From Candidatus Accumulibacter sp. UBA704 (lineage in GTDB: Bacteria; Pseudomonadota; Gammaproteobacteria; Burkholderiales; Rhodocyclaceae): a stretch of 28,189 nucleotides of DNA. The notes beneath the pieces were generated by a model, which had not been told where the DNA came from, searched no databases, and saw only the letters and a list, made by a program, of their open reading frames with translations. Numbering within the stretch: the first letter of the stretch is position 1; every line of letters begins with the position of its first letter. A program made the translations under genes and the position numbers. The stretch spans positions 1 to 28,189 of the forward strand of contig DBMG01000066.1 of NCBI GenBank assembly GCA_002304785.1, given 5' to 3'. Below, piece by piece: positions 1 through 9,028 of this stretch.

Positions 1-20
1 CATGCGTCTCGCGACGCATG
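1..20. repeat. Perfect 8-bp inverted repeat at the window edge
   Basis: CATGCGTC (1-8) and GACGCATG (13-20) pair perfectly around a TCGC loop. The repeat lies 65 bp upstream of the tctC start. It could be an operator for the transporter operon or the tail of a terminator from a gene outside the window. There is no T-tract after it on the plus strand, so a plus-strand terminator is unlikely. Confidence 0.4.
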
Positions 21-85
21 CGCAAGAAGCAGTCTGTTGTTGTCCGTGTTTTTTCAGTATGCACTTTAAATTGGAGGAAGATCGC

Positions 86-1075
86 ATGAACAAGAAATGG
101 ACATTGTTGAGCGGGTTGCTTGCTTCTGTAGTCATGGTTGGATCGGCCGGAGTGGCGCAAGCCGCGGACTGGAAGCCGACCAAGCCGATCGAACTCATCG
201 CCCCGGCTGGCCCGGGAGGCGGCTGGGATCTTCTGGCGCGCTCGATGCAAAAGGCGCTGACCGAAGAAAAGCTGGTCGATCAGCCGGTGCTCGTCACCAA
301 CAAGCCGGGCGGCGGCGGTGCAACGGGCTGGAACTACCTCAAGGGCAAATCGGGCCAGGGTGAATTCCTGGCGATGACCTCCGCACTGATCCTGCAGAAC
401 AACCTCCTGGGCAAAAGCGATCTGACCTTTAATACCTTCTATCCGCTCGCCAACTTGATGACCGAGTGGGAAGTCGTGGCGGTCAAGGCGGACGCCCCCT
501 GGAAGGACGGCAAGGAATTCTTCGAAGCCATGAAGAAGGATCCCGCCAACATGCACATCGGTGTCGGCCCGGCGCTGGGCAACAACGACCACATCCAGTT
601 CCTGGCGCTGACCAAGCTGTTTGGCGCCGATCCCAAGGCGGTCAAGTTCGTCGTTTATCCGAACACCGCGGCGGAACAGATCCCTGCGCTGTTGGGCGGC
701 CACATCAAGGCCATCACCATCAGCCTGGGAGAAACCATGGAACAGGTCAAGGCCGGCAAGATCCGCATCCTGGGCATCAGTTCCGACAAGCGTATCAAGG
801 AACTGCCCAATGTCGCGACCTGGAAAGAGCAGGGGGTTGATTTCGTTTATCCGCACTGGCGTGGAGTAATTGCTGCTCCCGGCCTGTCGCCTGAGCAGCA
901 GAAGTTCTGGAACGACACGATTGGCAAGATGGTCAAGACGCCCACCTGGAAGAAGGCCATGCAGAACCTCGAGTGGGAAGAGTATTACCAGAACGCGACC
1001 GATCACGCCAAGTTCCTGGCGGACAAGAATGCGCAGATGAAGGAAAGCCTCACGGCAGTCGGTCTGATCAAGTAG
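86..1075 (+). CDS. tctC: Tripartite tricarboxylate transporter, periplasmic substrate-binding protein (TctC family)
   Basis: Periplasmic receptor that captures a carboxylate such as citrate or a related anion and delivers it to the TctAB membrane complex. The product is 329 aa, the usual length for the Bug/TctC family. The start at 86 has a strong Shine-Dalgarno (GGAGGAAG, 73-80). It also begins directly with a Sec signal peptide (MNKKW, hydrophobic core, cleavage near AQA/ADWKP). The mature protein opens with the family pattern KPIELIAPAGPGGGWD and later has PGGGGATGW, both part of the ligand pocket. An in-frame upstream extension to position 2 would bury the signal peptide and is not used. 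tctB and tctA follow, completing the transporter. Substrate specificity cannot be read from the sequence. Confidence 0.93.
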   Translation: MNKKWTLLSGLLASVVMVGSAGVAQAADWKPTKPIELIAPAGPGGGWDLLARSMQKALTEEKLVDQPVLVTNKPGGGGATGWNYLKGKSGQGEFLAMTSALILQNNLLGKSDLTFNTFYPLANLMTEWEVVAVKADAPWKDGKEFFEAMKKDPANMHIGVGPALGNNDHIQFLALTKLFGADPKAVKFVVYPNTAAEQIPALLGGHIKAITISLGETMEQVKAGKIRILGISSDKRIKELPNVATWKEQGVDFVYPHWRGVIAAPGLSPEQQKFWNDTIGKMVKTPTWKKAMQNLEWEEYYQNATDHAKFLADKNAQMKESLTAVGLIK

Positions 1076-1100
1076 TCAGTTAATACAGAGTGTTCAGGTA

Positions 1101-1133
1101 CGCACCTGAGCGGCTGTCTGCCGCTCAGGTGCG
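1101..1133 (+). promoter_or_regulatory. Perfect hairpin between tctC and tctB (mRNA-stabilising or attenuating element)
   Basis: CGCACCTGAGCGGC (1101-1114) and GCCGCTCAGGTGCG (1120-1133) form a perfect 14-bp stem with a 5-nt loop. No T-run follows, so it is not a complete intrinsic terminator. Hairpins at this place, after the receptor gene and before the membrane genes, commonly protect the upstream mRNA and raise receptor output relative to the membrane subunits. That role is inferred here. Confidence 0.7.
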
Positions 1134-1161
1134 ATTCAACCCAGCGGAGGGAGTTGTCAGG

Positions 1162-1635
1162 ATGACCAAGAACATGCAATCCGGCGTTTTGGCCGTGATT
1201 ATAGGACTCGCCTACTTGGCGGGCACCTTCAAAATACCCGTCTATGAAACCGGAGATTCGATCGGGCCGCGCTCGTTTCCCTTCCTCATCGCGGCCATCG
1301 TGCTCATCTGCGGCGTGGCGCTGATCATCAACGACCTGCGCGCCAAGGAGCGCAAGCCCTTCTCCTGGGGCTTTGCAGCCCATAGGGTAGTCTGGCTGCG
1401 GATCGCGGCGACCATCTTCTTCGGCATCGCGTTCGGGCTGGTGCTCGACACCCTCGGTTACCTGATCGCCATGCTCCTGTTCATGATCATCATCACCGAG
1501 ATGATCAACGTCGGACGGCACAAACAGAACTTGATCATTTCCGTGCTGTTCTCGCTGATCTCCTACCTATCCTTCGCCGTCGTCCTGAAGCTGAGCCTCC
1601 CACGTGGCCTGCTCGGCGGCATTCTTCCCTTCTGA
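1162..1635 (+). CDS. tctB: Tripartite tricarboxylate transporter, small membrane subunit (TctB family)
   Basis: Small inner-membrane subunit that works with TctA in proton- or sodium-driven carboxylate uptake. The product is 157 aa from the ATG at 1162, which is preceded by GGAGGGA (1146-1152). Four hydrophobic segments are visible: near residues 7-25, 35-53, 76-105 (a long stretch that may be two helices) and 120-150. The early sequence includes the FPFLIAAIVLICG stretch typical of TctB. Sequence conservation in this family is low, so the call rests mainly on size, topology and position between tctC and tctA. A longer reading frame starting at 1090 would run through the intergenic hairpin and is rejected. 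Confidence 0.88.
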   Translation: MTKNMQSGVLAVIIGLAYLAGTFKIPVYETGDSIGPRSFPFLIAAIVLICGVALIINDLRAKERKPFSWGFAAHRVVWLRIAATIFFGIAFGLVLDTLGYLIAMLLFMIIITEMINVGRHKQNLIISVLFSLISYLSFAVVLKLSLPRGLLGGILPF

Positions 1636-1649
1636 CGGAGAGGTGACAC

Positions 1650-3137
1650 ATGGATGCAGTATTTAGCAATCTGATGCTTGGCCTGAACGTCGCCCTGACG
1701 CCGGTCAACATCATGTGGGTGTTCATCGGCGGCCTGCTCGGCACGGTCATCGGCATGCTGCCCGGCCTCGGCCCGGCTACCGGCGTCGCGGTGCTCATTC
1801 CGGTCACTTACGGCATGAACCCGACCACTGCCCTGATCACCATGTGCGCGGTGTACTACGGCGCCATGTTCGGCGGCTCGCGCGCCTCGATCATGATCAA
1901 CACCCCGGGCGACGCCTCGGCCATCGTCAGCTGTTTCGACGGCTATCCGATGGCCAAGAAGGGCAAGGCCGGCGAGGCGCTGGCCATTTCGGCGTGGGCC
2001 TCATTCGTCGGCGGCATGGCCGGCATGGTCTTCCTGGTTTTCCTAACGGAACCGGTCGCGGCCATGGCGTTGAAGTTCGGCCCGGCCGAGAAGTTCTCGC
2101 TGATGCTATTCGCCCTGACGGCGACGATCACCCTCTCCGAAGGCAGCGTTCTCAAGGGGTTCATCGCCATGGGCCTCGGCCTGATGATGGCCACCATCGG
2201 CCTCGATGGACAATCCGGCGCCAGCCGCTTCGTCATCGTCGAGGATCTTCAGGACGGCATCGACTTCCTGGTGATCATGATCGGCTTCTACGCCGTGACC
2301 GAGGTGTTCAAGAACTTCAGCGACATCGATCACCAGTACAACGTCGACGCCAAGTCGATCGGTACCGTGTCGATGTCGAAGGAGGCCTGGACGCGTTCGT
2401 TCATGCCATGGCTGCGCGGTTCGCCCCTCGGCTTCCTGATCGGCGTGCTGCCAGGCGCCGGTGGCACCATCGCCACCTTCCTGTCCTACGCCGTCGAAAA
2501 ATCGGCCAGCAAGAAGCCGGAGGAATTCGGCCATGGCGCCGTCGAAGGACTGGCCGGCCCGGAATCGGCCAACAACGCATGCTCCTGCGGCGCGCTGGTA
2601 CCGCTGCTGACCCTCGGCATTCCCGGTTCCGGCACGGCGGCGGTCATGCTCGGCGCCCTGATGATGCTCGGCGTGCGTCCGGGGCCGGTGCTCTTCGAAC
2701 AGCATCCGGAAGTCGCCTGGGGCGTCATCGCATCGATGCTGCTCGGCAACATCATCCTGCTGGCGATCAACCTGCCGCTGGCCATTCCGCTGGTCCAGCT
2801 GCTCAAGATCCCGCAGCGCATCATGCTGCCGCTGGTGCTCGGCATGGGCTTCATGGGCACCTACTTCCTCAACTACAGCTCGTTCGATTTCGTCCTGGTG
2901 TCGGTCAGCGCGCTGGCTGGCTACATGCTGGGCAAGCTGTCGATCCCGATCCCGCCGTTGGTGTTGGCGCTGATCCTCGGCGGCATGACCGAGCAGTCGT
3001 ATCGGAACGCGCTGCAGATATCCAACGGCTCGATCAATATTTTCTACGAGAAGCCGATCTCGCTGGCCTTCCTGATCATGGCGGTCATTTCGCTGGTATA
3101 TGCGTTGAAACGCCAGACCACGATCGTGAAAGTCTGA
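1650..3137 (+). CDS. tctA: Tripartite tricarboxylate transporter, large permease subunit (TctA family)
   Basis: Main translocating subunit in the inner membrane. The product is 495 aa with about ten to twelve hydrophobic segments, the normal TctA size. Two family-typical glycine/proline re-entrant motifs are visible: LPGLGPATGVAVLIP near residue 38 and GVLPGAGGTIATFLSYAVEK near residue 262. They are symmetric halves of the duplicated TctA fold. The gene starts 14 nt after the tctB stop, with AGAGG just upstream. A Rho-independent terminator follows directly, marking the end of the tctCBA operon. No tctDE-type sensor/regulator pair is visible in the window, so regulation must lie upstream or elsewhere. 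Confidence 0.95.
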   Translation: MDAVFSNLMLGLNVALTPVNIMWVFIGGLLGTVIGMLPGLGPATGVAVLIPVTYGMNPTTALITMCAVYYGAMFGGSRASIMINTPGDASAIVSCFDGYPMAKKGKAGEALAISAWASFVGGMAGMVFLVFLTEPVAAMALKFGPAEKFSLMLFALTATITLSEGSVLKGFIAMGLGLMMATIGLDGQSGASRFVIVEDLQDGIDFLVIMIGFYAVTEVFKNFSDIDHQYNVDAKSIGTVSMSKEAWTRSFMPWLRGSPLGFLIGVLPGAGGTIATFLSYAVEKSASKKPEEFGHGAVEGLAGPESANNACSCGALVPLLTLGIPGSGTAAVMLGALMMLGVRPGPVLFEQHPEVAWGVIASMLLGNIILLAINLPLAIPLVQLLKIPQRIMLPLVLGMGFMGTYFLNYSSFDFVLVSVSALAGYMLGKLSIPIPPLVLALILGGMTEQSYRNALQISNGSINIFYEKPISLAFLIMAVISLVYALKRQTTIVKV

Positions 3138-3157
3138 GAACGACCGTCTTCCTCTCC

Positions 3158-3186
3158 AACCCCGGCTCAGGCCGGGGTTTTTTTTT
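3158..3186 (+). terminator. Intrinsic terminator of the tctCBA operon
   Basis: AACCCCGGC (3158-3166) pairs perfectly with GCCGGGGTT (3171-3179) around a TCAG loop and runs into nine consecutive T residues (3178-3186). It starts 20 nt after the tctA stop. This is a textbook Rho-independent terminator. Confidence 0.95.
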
Positions 3187-3197
3187 GATTGTTTCAG

Positions 3198-3256
3198 CTG
3201 TCGCGCCGAGAAACAATTTGCAACGAACTCTCCCTGTCGCGAAATCCTTTGCAACG
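3198..3256 (+). promoter_or_regulatory. Tandem direct repeats upstream of the Spy-like gene
   Basis: Two copies of a composite motif lie in the same direction. CTGTCGCG (3198-3205) is followed after 11 nt by TTTGCAACG (3217-3225). CTGTCGCG (3234-3241) is followed after 6 nt by TTTGCAACG (3248-3256). The TTTGCAACG boxes are 31 bp apart, about three helical turns. Tandem direct repeats like this are typical binding sites for OmpR-type response regulators, but the regulator is unknown. No convincing -35/-10 pair was found beside them. Confidence 0.4.
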
Positions 3257-3343
3257 CGAGTGTGCCGACAATGGCTCCATCGGATACGGCGCTGCTTCAC
3301 GCTGCGCCGATTGACCGATCAACCACACAGGAGACTCGCACCC

Positions 3344-3886
3344 ATGAAACAACTGCTTTCCCCCCGCTTTTTAGTCGCCGCCGTGGCCTTGTCCCTCGGC
3401 CTCGCCGCCAACACCTACGCCATGCCGCGTGGCGAGCACCCCGGCCCCGGCATGGGCATGCCAGGTCATCACTACATGGTTCACGGCCGCGCCATGAATC
3501 GCCTGCATGGCGAATTGAAACTCGACGCCAAGCAGGAAGCGTTGTGGCAGGAGGCAGAAAAGTTCAGCCAGGATCACCGCGACACGATGCGCGAGCGTTT
3601 CCGCAAGGAGCACGCCGAGATCAAGGCCATGCTCGACCAGCCCGGAGCCGACTTGCGCGCCATCGCCAAGCGCACGGATGACCTGAGAGCCGAAGGCATC
3701 AAGGAACGCAATGCCGTCCGAGAACGCTGGCTTGCCGTTTATGACACGCTCACCCAGGAGCAGAAGGAAAAGGCCCGCCTGTTCTTCAAGGCCGGAGCGG
3801 AGCGCTTCGAAAGGATGGAGCAGAAAACCAAGGGACGCGGTCAGCCTCCAAGGGATACTCCGGCCAACCCTGCACCGAAGGGCTGA
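3344..3886 (+). CDS. Spy/CpxP-like periplasmic LTXXQ-motif protein
   Basis: The product is 180 aa with a Sec signal peptide (MKQLLSPRFL, hydrophobic core, cleavage near TYA/MPRG) and a mostly alpha-helical, highly charged mature part. Two LTXXQ-type motifs are present: a degenerate LDAKQ at residues 60-64 and LTQEQ at 136-140. These are the signature of the Spy/CpxP family of ATP-independent periplasmic chaperones and stress sensors. A His/Met/Gly-rich stretch at residues 31-51 could bind metal. The C-terminus is Pro/Lys-rich and probably disordered. The start at 3344 is preceded by CAGGAGA (3329-3335). It lies before an efflux operon, consistent with an envelope or metal stress role, though it may be a separate transcription unit. 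Confidence 0.82.
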   Translation: MKQLLSPRFLVAAVALSLGLAANTYAMPRGEHPGPGMGMPGHHYMVHGRAMNRLHGELKLDAKQEALWQEAEKFSQDHRDTMRERFRKEHAEIKAMLDQPGADLRAIAKRTDDLRAEGIKERNAVRERWLAVYDTLTQEQKEKARLFFKAGAERFERMEQKTKGRGQPPRDTPANPAPKG

Positions 3887-3902
3887 TAGCGTGCACGCAA
3901 TC

Positions 3903-3932
3903 CCGTCACCCCGGCGTTCGCCGGCGTGACGG
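3903..3932. repeat. REP-like palindrome
   Basis: CCGTCACCCCGGCG (3903-3916) and CGCCGGCGTGACGG (3919-3932) form a 14-bp arm pair with one mismatch and a 2-nt centre. No T-tract follows. The CCGTCA...TGACGG ends around a CCGGCG core resemble the short dispersed REP-like palindromes common in proteobacterial intergenic regions. It follows the Spy-like gene by 16 nt and may also protect or terminate that transcript. Confidence 0.6.
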
Positions 3933-3950
3933 ATTCGTCCTGGCGGCCTT

Positions 3951-3968
3951 AACAGGCATTTACCTGTT
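3951..3968. promoter_or_regulatory. Small palindrome upstream of the efflux operon (possible operator)
   Basis: AACAGG (3951-3956) and CCTGTT (3963-3968) are perfect inverted half-sites separated by 6 bp. They lie about 50 bp before the first efflux gene. Size and spacing suit a TetR-, MarR- or LysR-type repressor site. No regulator gene is adjacent, so the assignment is tentative. Confidence 0.3.
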
Positions 3969-4018
3969 CCCGACTCCTTACGACCTCCGTAGTCCAATGA
4001 GGTGGCTAATAATGCCGG

Positions 4019-5506
4019 ATGGCTTGCCGCCCTTTCGTCGTAAAAATTCTTGTGCCTATTCTGCCCCTCAGGTTTCTCCCCCTCGCCGCCAGCCTGACCC
4101 TGTTGCTCGGCGGCTGCGTTTCCCTTGAGCAGCGTCTGGCCGACGTCAAGTCTGCCGCTCCCATTACTGCCCCTGGCTATTGGAGCACGTCCGCTTCCGC
4201 AATCAGCATGGTTACCCCGGCGCCGGCTACGCTTGCCGTCTGGTGGCAACAGTTCGGTGACGGCCACCTCGATCGTTTGATCGAAGCGGCAATGACCGGT
4301 GCGCCGGACATCCGCAGCGCGCAAGCAAGATTGCGGCAGGCGAGGGCTTCGCGCGACCTGGCCGTGGCCAACCTTTACCCCAGCCTGAGCGCGTCAGCCG
4401 GAGCCACCCGCTCGCGTACCGGGAGCGCCGTCGGCGGCAGCGGTGAGTCGCAAACGCTCTACGCTGCCGGGTTCGATGCCAGTTGGGAGCCGTCGATTTT
4501 CGGCGGACTGCGCGATGCCGTCGACGCCGCCCGTGCCGAGGCCGCCGCCAGCGAAGCCTCGCTGGAGTCGACGCACGCCTCGCTGGCCGCCGAGGTCGCG
4601 CTCAACTATGTCGCCCTGCGCGCCAGCCAGCAGCGGCTGGCCATTGTCCGGGCCAACGTCACCAGCCAGGCGGAAACCCTTCAGATTGCCGAATGGCGCG
4701 AAATGGCCGGGCTGGTGACGCGGCTCGACGTGGAGCAGGCGCGAACCAATCTCGAACAGACCCGCGCCGCGATCCCCGCACTGGAAACAGCGCGCACCGA
4801 GGCCGAGCACCGCCTGGCCGTTCTCACCGGCCGCGTTCCGGGAAGTCTGCGTGAATCGCTGCAGGAAACCAGACCGTTACCCGTGGCGCCGGAAGAAATC
4901 GCCGTCGGCATCCCGGCCGACACCCTGCGCCAGCGGCCCGACGTGCGCGCCGCTGAACTGACGCTGCAGGCCGAGATCGCGCGCACGGCCGAACGCGAGG
5001 CCGACCGTTACCCGAGCCTGACACTCGCCGGCTCTCTCGACTGGAAATCTCTCAGCCTGTCCGCGCTGGGCGGCAGCGACACCCTCGTGCGTTCGCTGGC
5101 CGCAACCCTCGCCGGCCCCTTGTTCGACGGCGGCCGCATCCGTGCCCGCATCGCCGTGCAATACGCCGTACAAGAACAGGCGCTGGTGGCCTGGGAGAAA
5201 AGCCTGCTGACCGCCCTGGAGGACGTAGAGAACGCCATGACGGCCTACGCCAATGGCCGCGAGCGCGTGGATGCCCGACGCAAGGCCGCAGGGTCGGCAG
5301 CCAATGCCGCCGGACTGGCCCGCATCCAGTACCAGGCCGGGGCGTCCGATTTCCAGAACGTACTGGAAACCGAGCGCACCTTACTGACTGCCCAGGACAA
5401 CCTGGCCAGCGCCGAAGCCGATGTGCTGACTGCCGTCATCCAGCTCTACAAGGCCTTGGGGGGTGGGTGGCAACATGCCGCGACGGCGGAAGAAAGGGTG
5501 TCATGA
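4019..5506 (+). CDS. Efflux system outer-membrane lipoprotein, NodT/OprM family (TolC-like)
   Basis: Outer-membrane channel of a tripartite exporter. The product is 495 aa with a lipoprotein signal ending in LLLGGC; the lipidated cysteine is Cys33 if translation starts at 4019. The body shows two repeats of the outer-membrane efflux protein domain, with Ala/Leu-rich helices and family stretches such as WWQQFGD, IRSAQARLRQARASRDLAVANLYPS split across the first repeat, and TLRQRPDVRAAEL in the second. The start is not certain: the ATG at 4019 has only GAGGTGG 13 nt upstream, and an in-frame GTG at 4052 would give a shorter signal peptide with the same lipobox. The fusion protein, ATPase and permease genes follow on the same strand, so this protein is the exit duct of that pump. 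Confidence 0.92.
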   Translation: MACRPFVVKILVPILPLRFLPLAASLTLLLGGCVSLEQRLADVKSAAPITAPGYWSTSASAISMVTPAPATLAVWWQQFGDGHLDRLIEAAMTGAPDIRSAQARLRQARASRDLAVANLYPSLSASAGATRSRTGSAVGGSGESQTLYAAGFDASWEPSIFGGLRDAVDAARAEAAASEASLESTHASLAAEVALNYVALRASQQRLAIVRANVTSQAETLQIAEWREMAGLVTRLDVEQARTNLEQTRAAIPALETARTEAEHRLAVLTGRVPGSLRESLQETRPLPVAPEEIAVGIPADTLRQRPDVRAAELTLQAEIARTAEREADRYPSLTLAGSLDWKSLSLSALGGSDTLVRSLAATLAGPLFDGGRIRARIAVQYAVQEQALVAWEKSLLTALEDVENAMTAYANGRERVDARRKAAGSAANAAGLARIQYQAGASDFQNVLETERTLLTAQDNLASAEADVLTAVIQLYKALGGGWQHAATAEERVS

Positions 5507-5567
5507 GGCCTGGATACCCAGGCGTCAACCCCTCCCATCGTCCCACGGTCGGCTTTGCACAACCGCT

Positions 5568-5606
5568 GGTGTGCTCCCCCCTGACAAGGGGGGCTGGGGA
5601 AGTTAA
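5568..5606. repeat. Palindromic intergenic repeat, copy A
   Basis: The core is CCCCCCT (5576-5582), GACA, AGGGGGG (5587-5593), a perfect 7-bp hairpin. It is preceded by GGTGTG and followed by GCTGGGG and GTTAA. The same order occurs in copy B near 7662-7701. Copy A lies in the 142-nt gap between the outer-membrane factor and fusion-protein genes. It looks like a half-length or degenerate copy of a mobile palindromic element. Confidence 0.7.
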
Positions 5607-5648
5607 CAACCGTCCCGGTACCTTCAGTTTCTCCGCAATACATTGGCC

Positions 5649-6917
5649 ATGACAACTCTAGCCGACACTCCCGACTTCCTGAAAACCGGTACTACGTCCA
5701 CAGTTTCCAACCGAAAAAAGCGCTGGATGCTGCTGACTGCGGTCGTCGGAACCATTACCGCTTTGGCTCTGATGTCGGTCGGCGGCAACGGGACGGGAGG
5801 CGGCTTCCTGACCGAGGAAGCCATCACCGGCAAGCTCGTGGTCAGCATCTCGGCTAGCGGTACGCTGCAACCGACGCGCTCGGTCGACGTCGGCAGCGAA
5901 CTGTCCGGAACGCTGGAAGCGGTGCTGGCCAACGAAAACGACCGAGTGACGAAGGGCCAGATCGTCGCCCGCTTGGACACCTCCAAGCTGCGCGATTCCG
6001 TGGCCAAGTCGAAAGCCGCCCTGGATGCCGCCGAAGCCTCGGTGGCGCAGACGGAAGCAACTCTCGCCGAAGCGCGTGCCAACCTCGACCGTCTGCGCCA
6101 GGTCGCCGAGCTGTCAGGTGGCAAGGTGCCGTCCAGGAGCGAGCTGGACAGCGCCGAAGCGGTCTGGCGCCGCGCCTTGGCCAACCTGGCCAGCGCCCGG
6201 GCCTCGGTGGCGCAAGCTCGGGCCACATTGCAAACCGACGAGACGAATATCGAAAAGGCCGTCATACGCTCGCCGATCAACGGCGTCGTGCTGACGCGCA
6301 AGGTCGAACCGGGCCAGACGGTCGCCGCGCAGATGACCACGCCCGTGCTGTTCGTCATCGCCGAGGATCTGACCAAGATGGAATTGCAGGTCAAGGTCGA
6401 CGAAGCTGACGTCAGCACGGTGCGGCTGGGCCAGCCGGCCAGCTTCACCGTTTCCGCCTGGCCCGGACGCAGCTTTCCGGCGACCATTCAGCGCGTCGGC
6501 CTCGGCTCGACGACCACTGACAACGTGGTCACCTACAAGACCGTGCTCACCGTGGCCAACGACGATCTGGCCCTGCGCCCGGGCATGACGGCGACTTCGC
6601 GGATCATCACGGCGCAGCATGACGACGTGTTGCTGGTGCCAAATGCCGCGCTGCGCTTCGTTCCTCCGAGTTCGGAGGATTCCAAGCCCGCGGGCAGCAT
6701 CGTCTCGCGCCTGGTGCCTCGCCCGCCGCAACCGAAAAAACAGCAGCCCAAGGCCGCTCCGGGCGACACCAAGCAGGTCTGGATCCTGCGCGACGGGCAG
6801 CCCGAGGCTGTTCCGGTGGAAACCGGCGCCAGCAACGGGCGCCAGACCGCGATCACCGGCGGAGACCTGAAGACCGGCATGGCCGTCATCGTCGACTATC
6901 AGGAAAAGCCCCGGTGA
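5649..6917 (+). CDS. macA: Efflux RND/MacA-type periplasmic adaptor (membrane-fusion protein, HlyD family)
   Basis: Periplasmic adaptor linking the inner-membrane ABC transporter to the outer-membrane duct. The product is 422 aa from the ATG at 5649. It has an N-terminal membrane anchor (about residues 27-44), then a biotinyl-lipoyl half-motif (SGTLQPTRSVDVGSELSG), a long alpha-helical hairpin rich in Ala/Glu (about 95-205), and the second lipoyl half (VIRSPINGVVLTRKVEPGQTV, split by the hairpin). A beta-barrel and a membrane-proximal domain follow. Near residues 338-375 there is an unusual Pro/Lys/Gln-rich insertion. The stop codon overlaps the GTG start of the ATPase, indicating translational coupling. 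The symbol reflects family membership, not a known substrate. Confidence 0.9.
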   Translation: MTTLADTPDFLKTGTTSTVSNRKKRWMLLTAVVGTITALALMSVGGNGTGGGFLTEEAITGKLVVSISASGTLQPTRSVDVGSELSGTLEAVLANENDRVTKGQIVARLDTSKLRDSVAKSKAALDAAEASVAQTEATLAEARANLDRLRQVAELSGGKVPSRSELDSAEAVWRRALANLASARASVAQARATLQTDETNIEKAVIRSPINGVVLTRKVEPGQTVAAQMTTPVLFVIAEDLTKMELQVKVDEADVSTVRLGQPASFTVSAWPGRSFPATIQRVGLGSTTTDNVVTYKTVLTVANDDLALRPGMTATSRIITAQHDDVLLVPNAALRFVPPSSEDSKPAGSIVSRLVPRPPQPKKQQPKAAPGDTKQVWILRDGQPEAVPVETGASNGRQTAITGGDLKTGMAVIVDYQEKPR

Positions 6918-7722
6918 ACACTGGCACACTGATTTCCCTGCGCGCCATCACCAAGACCTACGGCGAGGGCGTAGCGGCGTTCCAGGCCCTGAAGGGCATC
7001 GACCTCGACATCGCGGCTGGCCAGTTCGTCGCCATCATGGGTCCGAGCGGTTCCGGCAAGTCTACGGCACTCAACATCCTCGGCTGCCTCGACGCGCCAA
7101 CGTCCGGCGCCTACGGTTTCAGGGACATTCCGGTCGAGGCGTTGACCCGCAACCAGCGCGCACTGCTGCGCCGGCATTATCTCGGCTTCGTCTTCCAGGG
7201 CTTCAACCTGCTCTCGCGCACCTCGGCGCAGGAGAACGTCGAACTGCCGCTGCTCTATCGCGGCGCCGAATCCGCGCAACGCCACGCCGCGGCACGCGAG
7301 GCACTGGCCCAGGTCGGCCTGACCGGCTGGGAGCATCACACACCGGCTGAGCTCTCGGGCGGCCAGCAACAACGCGTAGCCATCGCCCGCGCCATCGTCA
7401 CCCGTCCGCTGGTGCTTCTCGCCGACGAGCCGACCGGCAACCTCGACAGCCAGCGCGGCCACGAAATCATGGACCTTCTCACCGCGCTCAACCGGGAGCA
7501 GGGCATTACCGTGATCATGGTCACGCACGAGCCGGAGATGGCCCATTACGCCGATCGCGTGGTGAAGTTTGTCGATGGGTGGGTGGAAAGCGATTCGAGG
7601 AAGGAGCGGCATTCCCCTCCAACCCTCCCCTTGTCAGGTGAGGAGAGGACGCAACACGGCCGGTGTGACACCCCCCTGACAAGGGAGGCTGGGGGGGTTA
7701 ATGAACGCGGCCCGGGAACGCC

Positions 7723-7726
<4 letters not shown>
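6914..7726 (+). CDS. MacB/LolD-type ABC transporter ATP-binding protein with a repeat-derived C-terminal tail
   Basis: Cytoplasmic ATPase driving the pump. The product is 270 aa from a GTG start that overlaps the previous stop. Visible motifs are Walker A GPSGSGKST (43-51), Q-loop Q95, signature LSGGQQQ (147-153), Walker B VLLADE (167-172), D-loop GNLD and the H-loop histidine at 205. Close relatives usually end near residue 230, just after the VVKFVDGWVE region. Here residues from about 234 to 270 are encoded by a palindromic repeat (copy B). The tail is Pro/Gly/Arg-rich with no recognisable fold. The stop still overlaps the permease ATG (ATGA), so coupling is kept. In E. coli MacB the ATPase and permease are one protein; here they are split. 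Confidence 0.93.
7613..7701. repeat. Palindromic repeat element, copy B, inside the 3' end of the ATPase gene
   Basis: The left arm (7613-7638) contains CCCTCCCCTTGTCAGG. The right arm (7662-7701) contains CCTGACAAGGGAGG, close to its reverse complement. About 23 bp separate the arms. The right arm matches copy A (GGTGTG, C-run, TGACAAGGG, GGCTGGGG, GTTAA). The whole element is read in frame as the last part of the ATPase. Its base composition (C-runs and G-runs) differs sharply from the surrounding coding sequence, as expected for an insertion. Confidence 0.75.
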
Positions 7727-8943
<1,217 letters not shown>

Positions 8944-9028
8944 CCCCAGACCTTTCACCAAATGCACAGAAAAGGGCGAAGAATCAGATACCGGCGCAGA
9001 CACCCGAGCGGCAACGACGCGGGGACAT

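Noticed and set aside
1715..3886. Long plus-strand open frame running through tctA, the terminator and the Spy-like gene
   Set aside because: Its first part is an Arg/His/Gly-rich out-of-frame shadow of tctA. Only the end (from 3344) is the real Spy-like protein, with its own Shine-Dalgarno and signal peptide.
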